From IMG/VR virus record IMGVR_UViG_3300034175_000017, positions 1-64,000 of that record: a stretch of 64,000 bases of DNA; one strand, 5' to 3'. A model generated the notes under the pieces. It was given only the letters and a program-made list of their open reading frames with translations, was not told the origin of the DNA and ran no database searches. This DNA is from a virus. A program made the position numbers and the translations under genes. The stretch's first letter is position 1, and every line of letters begins with the position of its first letter. Positions 49,739 to 57,833 of the stretch are shown piece by piece.

Positions 49739-50025
49739 AAGCCGCCTTCCTTCTACCTCTATTGCTGTTGTCAGCCTGTGCTACCAAGCAGGCAGCAGTG
49801 CCAGAGCCGATCATCAAGACGGTAACAGTCAACGTGCCGGTGTCGCAAGCGTGCGTCCCGAAGACGATGACAGCACCGCCAACCTACGTTGATACTGACG
49901 AGGCTTTGCTTGCAGCTAAGGATGCAGCAGAGCGTTATCAGCTTGTCTACGCTGGTCGCATGCAGCGCGTAGCGCGGCTAGGCGAAGTAGAACCAGTGAT
50001 CGCGTCATGCCCGAAGGAAAAGTAA
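49735..50025 (+). CDS. o-spanin lipoprotein, Rz1-like (96 aa)
   Basis: Signal peptide with a lipobox LLSAC (cysteine about residue 16: FLLPLLLLSACATKQ), then a proline- and valine-rich segment (VPEPIIKTVTVNVPVSQACV) and a helical C-terminus. The lipid-anchored outer-membrane half of the spanin pair that fuses the two membranes at lysis. Unlike lambda Rz1, it is not nested in the i-spanin gene. Confidence 0.85.
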   Translation: MKAAFLLPLLLLSACATKQAAVPEPIIKTVTVNVPVSQACVPKTMTAPPTYVDTDEALLAAKDAAERYQLVYAGRMQRVARLGEVEPVIASCPKEK

Positions 50026-50415
50026 GTGCCCGAAACCGAGGATTACCGGGAGTTGCGTGATAAGGTCGCCTCGCTTGAGCTTGCTACTGCCGAGAACCGG
50101 CATGCCCTCGCTAACAGCCGTCAGATTCTTGACGTAAAGCTGGACAAGATCACTGGCGACATCACCGACTTGAAGAATGCCCTAAAGTGGGCCGGTGGTC
50201 TCATCATATCTTTGATGCTGTCGTTCATGGCGTGGGCTGCACTTCAGCAGTATAACGCCAACGAGTCGCAGAAGAAGGATTTGCAAGAGCAAGTCTCGCT
50301 CCTCAAGACGCAAGATCAAGCGGCCAAGGAGCGAGACATGATACTCAAACAGATTCAGGCACAGCAGGGTGGGTCAATAGTTCGTATTGACCCTGATCCT
50401 ACGCCACGCCAGTAG
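50026..50415 (+). CDS. Membrane-anchored coiled-coil protein of the lysis cassette (129 aa)
   Basis: A coiled coil on each side (residues 5-55 and about 85-115) of a single membrane helix (residues 58-77: LIISLMLSFMAWAALQQY). The layout recalls the small XhlA-type proteins that assist holins. GTG start follows the o-spanin stop directly, with AAGGAAAAG upstream. Its end overlaps the convergent dUTPase gene by 17 bases. Confidence 0.6.
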   Translation: MPETEDYRELRDKVASLELATAENRHALANSRQILDVKLDKITGDITDLKNALKWAGGLIISLMLSFMAWAALQQYNANESQKKDLQEQVSLLKTQDQAAKERDMILKQIQAQQGGSIVRIDPDPTPRQ

Positions 50416-50851
50416 AAGAGAAGCGGCCTTCGCCGCGCTCGGTCTCTTCTGTGTCAATGAAATCGACTTCATCAATCTCGGCCCGTAGCACTGGCGCTGT
50501 AACAGCCTGCGCTACGCGGTCGCCACGCTTGATATAGAAATCTTCCAGACCCAAGTTGGTCAACAGCACCATGATTTCACCACGGTAGTCGCTGTCAACA
50601 GTCCCCGGCCCATTCGTAACGAAGATACCTTTCGAGGCCAGCCCGCCCCTTGAGCGTATCTGAATCTCGTAGCCTTCGGGGACCACCATTCGGATGCCGG
50701 TGGCGACGACCTTTGTCGCGCCTCTTGCGACCATCACGTCCTCTGCGGACGACAGGTCCATCCCCGCCGAACCCTCTGTTTGGTAACGTGGGAAGGGTAG
50801 GCCCGCCCCATGCGGCAGGACTTCCAGCTTCACTTTGATTGTGCTCTGCAT
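50399..50851 (-). CDS. dut: dUTP diphosphatase (150 aa)
   Basis: Hydrolyses dUTP to dUMP, feeding thymidylate synthase and keeping uracil out of DNA. All five trimeric dUTPase motifs are present: SAGMDLSS, RSRGGLASKG, GTVDSDYRGEI, RGDRVAQAV and RGEGRFSSTG. Normal length for the family. Confidence 0.95.
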   Translation of the reverse strand: MQSTIKVKLEVLPHGAGLPFPRYQTEGSAGMDLSSAEDVMVARGATKVVATGIRMVVPEGYEIQIRSRGGLASKGIFVTNGPGTVDSDYRGEIMVLLTNLGLEDFYIKRGDRVAQAVTAPVLRAEIDEVDFIDTEETERGEGRFSSTGVA

Positions 50852-51128
50852 AGGTATTCTCCATCCATTCGATACCAGTGGTCACAGCCGATGCTAGTCT
50901 TTGTGGCGTGTGAACATCTAGCGATAGTTGATACGATGCCCCCTCAGGGGGGCGGTGACTGCTGATGCGGATTACCGCTCTGTTCCAATCACGCGGGAAC
51001 AGGATGACGTAACGACTGTCAGATCGTGCAACCAACGAGGATTCAACCCTCGCTGGTATTCCCATCTGTCTCGCCTTGTCGAACAGCTTCAGGGCTACCG
51101 TCATGCTGTTCTGCGGTGGTGTCTTCAT
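50595..51128 (-). CDS. Hypothetical protein whose frame overlaps dUTPase (177 aa)
   Basis: The first 90 residues (MKTPPQNSMTVALKLFDKAR; SRYVILFPRDWNRAVIRISS) look like a genuine small alpha/beta domain and fill the gap between the SbcD-like gene and dut. The frame has no stop at the dut start and continues for a further 256 bases inside dut, where composition becomes Arg/Gly-rich and unnatural. AGGAG lies ten bases before the ATG at 51128; the ATG at 51104 is an alternative. The real C-terminus may be altered by a lost stop or a frameshift. Confidence 0.5.
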   Translation of the reverse strand: MKTPPQNSMTVALKLFDKARQMGIPARVESSLVARSDSRYVILFPRDWNRAVIRISSHRPPEGASYQLSLDVHTPQRLASAVTTGIEWMENTYAEHNQSEAGSPAAWGGPTLPTLPNRGFGGDGPVVRRGRDGRKRRDKGRRHRHPNGGPRRLRDSDTLKGRAGLERYLRYEWAGDC

Positions 51129-52071
51129 AAGGCAGGCGCTCCTTAATGAAATCCCGAACCTTGGGATCGAGCTTAGCGATACGCTCGGACAAGATTTTAT
51201 TCCAGTCAAAATCTGCAAGTGACGCAGTAACCTTTGTCGGTTGCTCATCGACCTTCACCCTCTTTTGGGTGACTGCCAGCGCGTCTAGGTCAGGCAAATC
51301 CTCGCCGGGTTTCAGCAGGACGCGAACATGCTTGCCCTTAAAATCGTCAGCAGGGCGGCTACGCGCCTCGTCAGCCGTGATTGTCAGGTAGAGACGGCCC
51401 GCAGGGTCCTCACCGTGGCTGTAGGGCTGTAGCGAGCCTGTGCAGATGACTTCTCCATACCTGCCGGGGACATGATAGTGGCCGCTCCACAGTGGCACGT
51501 CACCGAAGGCAGCGCGAAGCTCCTTGATGGGCACAAAGTGCTTGTCTTTCTCGGCGTCGAACAGGGTCAGGTCCCAATGCCCTACCACTGTAAGGATGCC
51601 GGTCTCACCTGCGAGGTCTGAAACTTGCTCGTCGGCTCTGCGGTCCCATTCCCAAGGAAAGAGGGCTACTGATTTGACGACCATTGGCCGACGAGCAATT
51701 AAGAGATTCTCATAACGACCTCCCAAGCGTTCTTCAAGGTCGTGGAAGGCCCCCACAGCGGTTGTGTTGCGAGGCATGTCGTGGTTGCCAGCCATCATGA
51801 CGTAAGTCACGTCAGGGTTATTAAGGGCTGCGCTTACTAAGGCTTGCTGTGTCTCTGTAACTACTGCGTAGCCTACATAAGGATGATCGAAGAGGTCTCC
51901 GACCATGATAATGAGGTCTGCGTCCACCTCAAGGCGGTCGCGGAAGTCTTGGAACTGGCTGGCCTCACGCTTTCCCCTGTTACGCAGCGACACACCCTGC
52001 TCGAACTTCTTGCCAAGGTGGGGGTCTCCGATCAGGTGAACGCGCAGGCCGTCAGGCAGCACGAAGTCCAT
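51043..52071 (-). CDS. SbcD/Mre11/gp47-like nuclease (342 aa)
   Basis: Calcineurin-fold nuclease subunit. Metal ligands appear in order: LIGDPHLGK, MVGDLFDHP, MAGNHDMPR, VVGHWD and WSGHYHVPG. C-terminal 120 residues are charged and may contact the SbcC-like partner at 46261. Together they process DNA ends in recombination-dependent replication. The partner gene is 3 kb away on the other side of the lysis cassette. Confidence 0.85.
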   Translation of the reverse strand: MDFVLPDGLRVHLIGDPHLGKKFEQGVSLRNRGKREASQFQDFRDRLEVDADLIIMVGDLFDHPYVGYAVVTETQQALVSAALNNPDVTYVMMAGNHDMPRNTTAVGAFHDLEERLGGRYENLLIARRPMVVKSVALFPWEWDRRADEQVSDLAGETGILTVVGHWDLTLFDAEKDKHFVPIKELRAAFGDVPLWSGHYHVPGRYGEVICTGSLQPYSHGEDPAGRLYLTITADEARSRPADDFKGKHVRVLLKPGEDLPDLDALAVTQKRVKVDEQPTKVTASLADFDWNKILSERIAKLDPKVRDFIKERLPYEDTTAEQHDGSPEAVRQGETDGNTSEG

Positions 52072-52292
52072 TAGGCTTTCCGCTTCTTCGGCTTACCATG
52101 ACGATCCAGCACGATCCAAGAGCGCGGACGGCTCTGTAGGTGAGGGATGGTGTTGATGCAGTCCTGTAGGTTCTCGTAGGACTCGGTGGTCGCGTAGATT
52201 TTGCGCCCGTTCTTGCTGACATACCGCCAACGCCACTTGTCTTTCAGCAGACCCGAGGGGTAGACGTAGAACTGTCCTTGAATGTCATCCAT
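52071..52292 (-). CDS. DUF1508/YegP-like small protein (73 aa)
   Basis: Seventy-three residues with the YegP-like pattern KDKWRWRYVSKNGRKIYATT followed by SYENLQDCINTIPHL, a small beta-alpha domain of unknown function. Basic C-terminus (GKPKKRKA). Coupled to the exonuclease upstream and SbcD-like downstream by one-base overlaps. Confidence 0.7.
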   Translation of the reverse strand: MDDIQGQFYVYPSGLLKDKWRWRYVSKNGRKIYATTESYENLQDCINTIPHLQSRPRSWIVLDRHGKPKKRKA

Positions 52293-52849
52293 TACAGCAC
52301 CTCACTTGGAATGAAACGGGACTTGATGTGCATGAGCATATCAATCTGATACGCGCAGTCATGCAGACCATTGTGTGCGTCACCCTCGTTGACGACGCGG
52401 CCCTCCAAGTCAGGATGCTCCGGGTTGCCGATCAGACCAGCGGCGAAGCTGTTGAGGTCACGCGCATAGCGAAAGTGATACGGCATCTTCATATCCAAGG
52501 ACTCCAAGGCGTCCGCAAGGAACGCAAAGTCGAAGGAGAGAGGCTTGCTCCAGAAGCGATAGCCGTTGGCAGGCGCACCATCAGTGGAGAACTTCACGAA
52601 GTCCTCATACACAGGACGTGCAGGCTCGGAGCGCATGATGATGCTCTCGTAGACCTTGCGGTTACGACCATTCCAGAACTCACGCGTGCTGTCGCTCCAC
52701 CCTCGGAAGGGGAGCGGCATAGGACAGCGGTCGAACATGCCCCCTAGCTCGCCGGTCTCGTAGTTGAACTTGATAGCAGAAACTTGGATGATCCCTGACG
52801 TGTGGGGGTTGGTGCCCATCGTCTCAATATCAACCATCACGTCAGTCAT
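52292..52849 (-). CDS. DnaQ-fold 3'-5' exonuclease (185 aa)
   Basis: The first acidic motif is VMVDIETMGTNP; a second acidic residue lies in KPLSFDFAFLADALES; the third motif is HNGLHDCAYQIDML (H-x4-D type). This resembles phage DexA/ExoVIII-like exonucleases, which degrade DNA 3'-5', possibly host DNA or recombination intermediates. The ATG at 52849 is preferred over a GTG three codons upstream and overlaps the previous gene's stop (ATGA). Confidence 0.85.
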   Translation of the reverse strand: MTDVMVDIETMGTNPHTSGIIQVSAIKFNYETGELGGMFDRCPMPLPFRGWSDSTREFWNGRNRKVYESIIMRSEPARPVYEDFVKFSTDGAPANGYRFWSKPLSFDFAFLADALESLDMKMPYHFRYARDLNSFAAGLIGNPEHPDLEGRVVNEGDAHNGLHDCAYQIDMLMHIKSRFIPSEVL

Positions 52850-53262
52850 ATTTTCCACGGCTGCAAATCCTTAAACTTAATGGATCGCTTACCGTCTTCG
52901 ATGAGCGATGAATATTGAAGGCAAGACATAACAAACCATTGCCCTAATTCATAGGAGAAAATGTAGAATTGATAGCTGTGGGAGCCTCGCTTGGCCTCAC
53001 GAATAGCAGCCTGATGCTGTCCGTCTTGTATCGCACCAAAGGGGAAGCTCACGCCTTTCAGCGTGGACTTCACCTCGGCATAGTGCAGCGGATCAACAGG
53101 TGACGAGACAAGGAAGTCAGAAGGCTTCTTGAAATCGCTGATGTTCTTGACGCCGGGGTTCAGGGCCATCAAGTCCTTGCGATCACGAAGACGCTGGACG
53201 TGCCCCTTGGCAGACCAGTGTCGTTCAAATGCCCTCTCGGCTTCCTTGCCGTCGTTTTTCAT
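52846..53262 (-). CDS. RecU-like Holliday junction resolvase / nuclease (138 aa)
   Basis: Begins GKEAERAFERHW, then KPSDFLVSSPVDPLHYAEVK with the PD-(D/E)xK residues (Asp in PSDF, Glu and Lys in AEVK), then FPFGAIQDGQHQAAIREAKR, the RecU-family signature. The C-terminal strands (SYQFYIFSYELGQWFVM) complete the fold. It would cut branched recombination or replication intermediates before packaging. Confidence 0.8.
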   Translation of the reverse strand: MKNDGKEAERAFERHWSAKGHVQRLRDRKDLMALNPGVKNISDFKKPSDFLVSSPVDPLHYAEVKSTLKGVSFPFGAIQDGQHQAAIREAKRGSHSYQFYIFSYELGQWFVMSCLQYSSLIEDGKRSIKFKDLQPWKI

Positions 53263-53504
53263 GATCGGAAGTCGTCAGCAGTTTCAGGGACCGTCCGTGA
53301 CGCTGCGATAGCTCCGCGAATATACAGGCCAAACGCCGTGCCGATCTGCATCATCAGCATGGCTTGACGGTCCTGCCGCTGCCACCATGCAAGGTTGAAG
53401 TCCCACAGGGCCACAGCCACAATCAGGTAGGGCACCACTAGGATCAGGAAAGCGAGGATCGCATAGCCGATCAGCCGTCCCGTCATTTCAGGGCTTATCT
53501 TCAT
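53259..53504 (-). CDS. Small membrane protein (81 aa)
   Basis: Two membrane segments (about residues 10-34: LIGYAILAFLILVVPYLIVA; and 47-66). Its ATG overlaps the polymerase stop (ATGA) and its own stop overlaps the RecU-like start. Unknown function; conserved placement directly after the polymerase suggests simple cotranscription. Confidence 0.65.
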   Translation of the reverse strand: MKISPEMTGRLIGYAILAFLILVVPYLIVAVALWDFNLAWWQRQDRQAMLMMQIGTAFGLYIRGAIAASRTVPETADDFRS

Positions 53505-56101
53505 GTAAACATCCAATCCAAAAGGGTTTCAATCTGTGGTTCGTCAAGGGCCTTACCCTCATACTCCTTGCCGATCACACCTTCAATAGCCGAAGCCTCG
53601 TCCAACTCGATCTGCGTCATCTTAGGATCGGTCTTGGAGAATGGCCGGAAGGTGCGTCCCATTGCAACGGTGCAGTGGAGCGGCAAGGTCTTCACAATGT
53701 CAGGGTGAGTGGTCATAGCCTCACGCAGGACGGGGATGAAGGCAGGCACGTCACGCTTATTCACGCTGAACACAAGCTCGTCGTGAATAGGCATCATCAA
53801 GCGAGCCTTGATGTCAGTTTCGATCAGCTTGGGCTTGAGGTTGAGCAGAGTGCGCTTGGCCAACGTGGCACAGGTGCCTTGGATTTCTGCGTTCACCACC
53901 TGATTGCGAGCACGGCCCTGTATCTTACGGATGGCCTTCTCGGCATAGTTCTGCATCCCCGGCGCAGCCGTGATCTGCATGAACTTGTCCTTCATCTGCC
54001 TGCCCCACTCGCTCGTCGTCTCGAAACGATTGCGGCGGTGCCCGTCAGGGAGAATGACGTAGCCGTGCTCTGCTGCGAACTGGTGCCGCCCGACACGCCA
54101 CGCTTCCTCGTCAGGGAAACGCTCACGATACTTGTCTACGGCGTCCCAATGCTCTTTGTCTGACCAACCAAGGTTTGCCGCCACCGTGGAAAGAGCACCC
54201 GAATACCAGTAGGAGAAGTTAATCCCCTTTCCGACAGCAGTGCCCCGCGCCCACTTGTGAAAGTCCGAAGGTGAAAGGGTCTGACCGGACATATCAACGA
54301 GCGTTCGATTGTTGGGGTTTCGGCCATACTTGAACTCCTTGAACTCTTCCTCAGTCAGCCCCGGCAGGGTCTTGACCGACAATCCATCGACTGCTGCGCC
54401 CGAGTGCATGTCTCCATAGGGCAACTGCCCATAGACCTTGCGAAATCCCTCGCCGCCAGACAGTTCACCAATGAGGACCAACTCGATGGCAGACCAGTCA
54501 GCGGAAACGACGACGCTATCGTCATCATCAGCAAGATAGAACCCTCGGATATATGCGGACTCTCCCAACTTGGCGAGTTGCATAGGGTTTGGGAACGACG
54601 TGGCAAGTCGTCGCGTGGCAAGCTGTGAGGAAAGGCTAGGATAGACACGGCTGGTATCGGGGTCCATAAGTTGAGTGTAGGGCGTCAGATACAGCTTCAT
54701 GCGCTGGTCAATGTCGGCCATTAGCTGAATGGACTCCATCAAGTCCATCTTCTGCTGGTCAACCAACTTCAATCTGATCTTACCGCGAGCGTCACCGTCC
54801 GACTGCACCTTGCCATGCTCATACACGATAGGCAGGCCAGCCAGATCATACATCAGCACACGCATAGTCTGCCAGTAGCCGAGGTTCAGCTTGCCAGCAG
54901 GCACGGCCATGTTGTTCTCTGCCGCCCATCCATTGCCGACAGGGTTGGCAGTCTGGAAGCACTGCGTGAAGTCATCGTCGCTGTCATCTGAACGTGCCCA
55001 CAATTCAATCTGATTGCGCTTCTTCATCCAGTGCGTAGCATACCAATCTTCCTTCTCCATCAGCTTCTCATTGGGCTTGCCGGGGAAGGGGAGCATGGCC
55101 TTGACCTGTGCTTTGAACTTGCGAAGCAGCTTCGCCATTTCCTCGCGCTCAATGTCACGACGCTTGAAGACTTCAACAAGGTTAAGTCGAATACCTTCCA
55201 ACCATGCGTCAGCATAGAGGTAGATCATCGGGTTCTCGGTCAACAAGAACGCCTTGAGCGCAGCCGGATTAGTCTTGAGCATGTCGTTGAACATGCGACG
55301 GAAGTGTAGCACCGCCCAATAGGCATCGTCGGCACCGTAGGCCACGACTTGCTCACCAGTAAGCTCGCCCATGTGGTTCGCGCCGTTCTCTTTCAGCACT
55401 TCGTCATAGGTCTTCTGCTTCACACCGTAGGCGCTGAACGTCAGCTTCTTAAGTGAGTAGCCGTAAGCAATACTGTCAACGAATCCGTTGTAGTTGTGAG
55501 CAGACTTACTCTCTTTGGCTGTAAACTTTCCAAGGAGTTCTTGCTGCTTGGCGTTCGGGCTGGCCCCACGCTCATAACTAGCCCATTCCGTGACGATAGG
55601 TGCTGCGAGCGTCTTGGAGAAAGCGTAGGGGAGCGGCGTTTGCGCGAACGTGGTGAGGTCATATTCGTCAGGTCCATGATGGGACACCGCCATCTGCATG
55701 GTGCAGATCACGTTGTCGAGTTGAACACCCAAGCACTGGTTGAACATCACCAGTTCAAAGGGAGCGTTATGAGCGATGCACAAGGCATCCTTGCTTGCTG
55801 CTTCCAGCACCTCAAGCGCCACGCTCTGCTGCAAGCGGTTCGCTTCGTCAGCGTGAGCGAGGTTGAAATAGTATGCGGTGTCGCTGCCCTCGACGTAGGT
55901 CGAGAAGCCGGTCATCACAGTGCGGCGGTGGTCAAAGACGTGCCGCTTCTTGTTGTTATAGATTTCGAGACCCGGATGCCGGTTCTCGTCCTGCGTCTCG
56001 CAGTCAAGGCCATACACCTCGCACGTTGCAAGCTCTGCCTTAATGGCGTCGAGCGTCTCACGCGGGGTATTGGCGTCAACGAGGACTGACTTGATGCTCA
56101 T
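53501..56101 (-). CDS. DNA polymerase, family A (866 aa)
   Basis: Replicative polymerase with a proofreading domain. The exonuclease domain begins with VYGLDCETQDENRH and continues to about residue 300. Polymerase motif A is VVSADWSAIELVLIGELSGG, motif B is ARGTAVGKGINFSYWYSG and motif C is PIHDELVFSV. In motif A the usual glutamine of SQIE is replaced by alanine and the usual arginine of IELR by valine. ATG at 56101 is preceded by GGAA and overlaps the upstream short gene. Confidence 0.93.
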   Translation of the reverse strand: MSIKSVLVDANTPRETLDAIKAELATCEVYGLDCETQDENRHPGLEIYNNKKRHVFDHRRTVMTGFSTYVEGSDTAYYFNLAHADEANRLQQSVALEVLEAASKDALCIAHNAPFELVMFNQCLGVQLDNVICTMQMAVSHHGPDEYDLTTFAQTPLPYAFSKTLAAPIVTEWASYERGASPNAKQQELLGKFTAKESKSAHNYNGFVDSIAYGYSLKKLTFSAYGVKQKTYDEVLKENGANHMGELTGEQVVAYGADDAYWAVLHFRRMFNDMLKTNPAALKAFLLTENPMIYLYADAWLEGIRLNLVEVFKRRDIEREEMAKLLRKFKAQVKAMLPFPGKPNEKLMEKEDWYATHWMKKRNQIELWARSDDSDDDFTQCFQTANPVGNGWAAENNMAVPAGKLNLGYWQTMRVLMYDLAGLPIVYEHGKVQSDGDARGKIRLKLVDQQKMDLMESIQLMADIDQRMKLYLTPYTQLMDPDTSRVYPSLSSQLATRRLATSFPNPMQLAKLGESAYIRGFYLADDDDSVVVSADWSAIELVLIGELSGGEGFRKVYGQLPYGDMHSGAAVDGLSVKTLPGLTEEEFKEFKYGRNPNNRTLVDMSGQTLSPSDFHKWARGTAVGKGINFSYWYSGALSTVAANLGWSDKEHWDAVDKYRERFPDEEAWRVGRHQFAAEHGYVILPDGHRRNRFETTSEWGRQMKDKFMQITAAPGMQNYAEKAIRKIQGRARNQVVNAEIQGTCATLAKRTLLNLKPKLIETDIKARLMMPIHDELVFSVNKRDVPAFIPVLREAMTTHPDIVKTLPLHCTVAMGRTFRPFSKTDPKMTQIELDEASAIEGVIGKEYEGKALDEPQIETLLDWMFT

Positions 56102-56250
56102 TTCGGGTTCCATTTCGGTAAGCTCTTGCCCTTGAGGGCAGCGTAGTCAGAGCAGGTAGGGGAGACACAGAGCACTCTGCTGCCTTCGACCACGCGAAGG
56201 TGCCGAGGGTGTAGGTAGTCGGTGTGCGTAGCCTTCACGTCCGCACCCAT
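56098..56250 (-). CDS. Very small protein upstream of polymerase (50 aa)
   Basis: A 50-residue frame starting MGADVKATHTDYLHPRHLRV and ending KGKSLPKWNPK, with two cysteines (VLCVSPTC). It overlaps its upstream neighbour by 16 bases and the polymerase start by four, and accounts for DNA that is otherwise unassigned. No known family. Confidence 0.6.
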   Translation of the reverse strand: MGADVKATHTDYLHPRHLRVVEGSRVLCVSPTCSDYAALKGKSLPKWNPK

Positions 56251-56456
56251 TGATCGTTAAGATGCGCTGGCTTGCCGGGGATAGTTTCATGCCGGATGCG
56301 ACCGGCCTCGCGCTCACGCTGTAGCAGGCTGTTGGTAGCGTTCTCAAGGTCGTCAATGGGCACGTTGGCACGCTGCAAGGCACGCCGAATGTCAGCGTGG
56401 GTGAAGGTGCCTGTTGCCATGAGAGACAGGGCTGCTCGCTCTTGTGCTGGTGTCAT
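56235..56456 (-). CDS. Small helical, possibly DNA-binding protein (73 aa)
   Basis: Seventy-three residues with a helix-turn-helix-like pattern: QERAALSLMATGTFTHADIR, RALQRANVPIDDLENATNSL, then a short winged region (RIRHETIPGKPAH). The arrangement is that of a small winged-helix domain. Four-base overlap with the MazG-like gene. Function unknown. Confidence 0.65.
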   Translation of the reverse strand: MTPAQERAALSLMATGTFTHADIRRALQRANVPIDDLENATNSLLQREREAGRIRHETIPGKPAHLNDQWVRT

Positions 56457-56818
56457 TGTGGTAACGCCGATCCTGTTGGCTTCGCGGCCTGCTTGGCACG
56501 AATCTTCTGCATGATAAGTGGGTTAGAGATACGCTTCATTTCGGTGTTAGCAGCACCATTAAGATTGATATTGTTGGCGTTGCACAGAGCAGCAAGAGTA
56601 ATCATCACACCGCCTACCTCTTGCACAGGATTTCCAGTAGGACGATCAAACACATAGTCCACCAGTGCATGAGCACGCTCACGCGTGAACTCTGGCGTGG
56701 TCTGTGCCAGTTCCAACGCCTCTTCGGTAAAGCGGTCAGCACGTTCTAGCGTGTCACTACTAATAGCTCGACCAAAACAAATGTCTGTCCATGCTTTCAC
56801 TCGGGTCTGTAAGGTCAT
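56453..56818 (-). CDS. MazG-like nucleotide pyrophosphohydrolase (121 aa)
   Basis: An all-helical domain with acidic pairs typical of the MazG/all-alpha NTP pyrophosphatase group: DRFTEEALELAQ, then NPVQEVGGVMITLAALCNAN, and the C-terminal IMQKIRAKQAAKPTGSALPQ. Such enzymes split NTPs or dNTPs to monophosphates; phage versions may adjust the nucleotide or alarmone pool. Coupled to the exonuclease upstream by a four-base overlap. Confidence 0.75.
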   Translation of the reverse strand: MTLQTRVKAWTDICFGRAISSDTLERADRFTEEALELAQTTPEFTRERAHALVDYVFDRPTGNPVQEVGGVMITLAALCNANNINLNGAANTEMKRISNPLIMQKIRAKQAAKPTGSALPQ

Positions 56819-57597
56819 AGAAAGAACTCCGTCAATCGTTGGTGTGCGGCCATTCGGTTAAGCTCGCCATTCTTAATGCCGCCCTCAAGCTCATCGTCTG
56901 GCACGTCCTCAAAGTAGGTGACAGTCAGCATGGCTTGGAGCAGGTTCACGTTCTCTTGGTCTTGGAGCCAAGCGATAACTCCGGGCTTGAAGGGTAGCCC
57001 AACAAACCCCGCAGGATTTCCTTGGGCAATGGCCCGCTCGATCTGCGCCCAATGATCTTCCATCGCCTCCCACCGCTTGTGTCCGAAGTTGGGGATGCCT
57101 TTAATGTTGTCGCTGGTGTCACCGTTCATCGCCTTGTAGAGAGGAACCCACCGCGCTGGCACGCCCTTGGTGTTGACACCAACGAGGGTGACACCCGGTA
57201 GGTGCGCGAGTTGCGCGTAGTCCATATCATTAGAGTGTATATTGACGGGAACGCCCTTACTGGAAAGTCGTCGGGTGAGTGTGCTGATAACATCATCTGC
57301 TTCCCATCCATAGACTTCGACCTGTGTTGCGGTGGACATGGTGAGTATCTCTTTCCAGAGCTTCACCTGTGCGAATACGTCCATAGCCGCAGGCTCGCGG
57401 TTGGTCTTGTAGAGCGGGTAGATCGCCTGACGGCGCTCGTTGTGCTTATACCCATCCCACACCCAAATCTCGGTGCCTTTAGGCTTGGCAATGGTGGCCT
57501 CGTAGCGTTGGCGAAGCGTCATTGGTGAGGCTGGCCCCACCTGCTGCTTCTCCATTGCCCGACGCATGACGTTGTTGCCGTCATAAAGGTTAATCAT
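56815..57597 (-). CDS. 5'-3' exonuclease (flap endonuclease-like, 260 aa)
   Basis: Starts MINLYDGNNVMRRAMEK, with the first metal aspartate; EIWVWDGYKHNERR, GWEADDVISTLTRR, IHSNDMDYAQL and NGDTSDNIKGIPNFGHKR supply the remaining acidic residues and the helix-hairpin-helix. This matches the T5 D15/T7 gp6/PolI 5'-nuclease family that removes RNA primers and flaps. The polymerase at 53501 lacks its own 5' nuclease domain, so this gene completes it. GGAGAAG precedes the ATG. Confidence 0.88.
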   Translation of the reverse strand: MINLYDGNNVMRRAMEKQQVGPASPMTLRQRYEATIAKPKGTEIWVWDGYKHNERRQAIYPLYKTNREPAAMDVFAQVKLWKEILTMSTATQVEVYGWEADDVISTLTRRLSSKGVPVNIHSNDMDYAQLAHLPGVTLVGVNTKGVPARWVPLYKAMNGDTSDNIKGIPNFGHKRWEAMEDHWAQIERAIAQGNPAGFVGLPFKPGVIAWLQDQENVNLLQAMLTVTYFEDVPDDELEGGIKNGELNRMAAHQRLTEFFL

Positions 57598-57760
57598 CGG
57601 TCTTCTCCGCATCTTCCACCACTTCACGTTGCATGACGATACGATGGCTAGGCTGTGGAGAGTTAGCGAGGGTCGCCACTACCTGATAACCCTCACGACC
57701 AAGCTCGTTGAGAGCACGTTCGGTAGGAGACTGCACGATCTTAAACTCGAACCAAGGCAT
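57590..57760 (-). CDS. DUF4177-like small protein (56 aa)
   Basis: Fifty-six residues: MPWFEFKIVQSPTERALNEL, GREGYQVVATLANSPQ. The strand-helix-strand with N-E-L-G-x-E-G-Y/W-Q-V-V matches small DUF4177-type domains of unknown function. GGAGAG precedes the ATG. Confidence 0.65.
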   Translation of the reverse strand: MPWFEFKIVQSPTERALNELGREGYQVVATLANSPQPSHRIVMQREVVEDAEKTDD

Positions 57761-57772
57761 AGGTCTCTCCAA

Positions 57773-57804
57773 GAAAAAAAGGGGAGGGAGTTGCCCCCCT
57801 CCCC
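57773..57804 (-). terminator. Intrinsic terminator after the possible SSB gene
   Basis: GGGGAGGG (57781-57788) and CCCTCCCC (57797-57804) make an eight-base stem; on the minus strand it is followed by a run of U. It separates the 218-residue gene from the exonuclease operon. Confidence 0.85.
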
Positions 57805-57812
57805 TTCAAGGA

Positions 57813-57833
57813 CGTAAGGGATTGAACCTTACG
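57813..57833 (-). other. Second hairpin covering the stop codon
   Basis: CGTAAGG and CCTTACG form a seven-base stem with loop GATTGAA, overlapping the stop of the 218-residue gene. It may protect the message end or be part of a tandem terminator. Confidence 0.45.
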
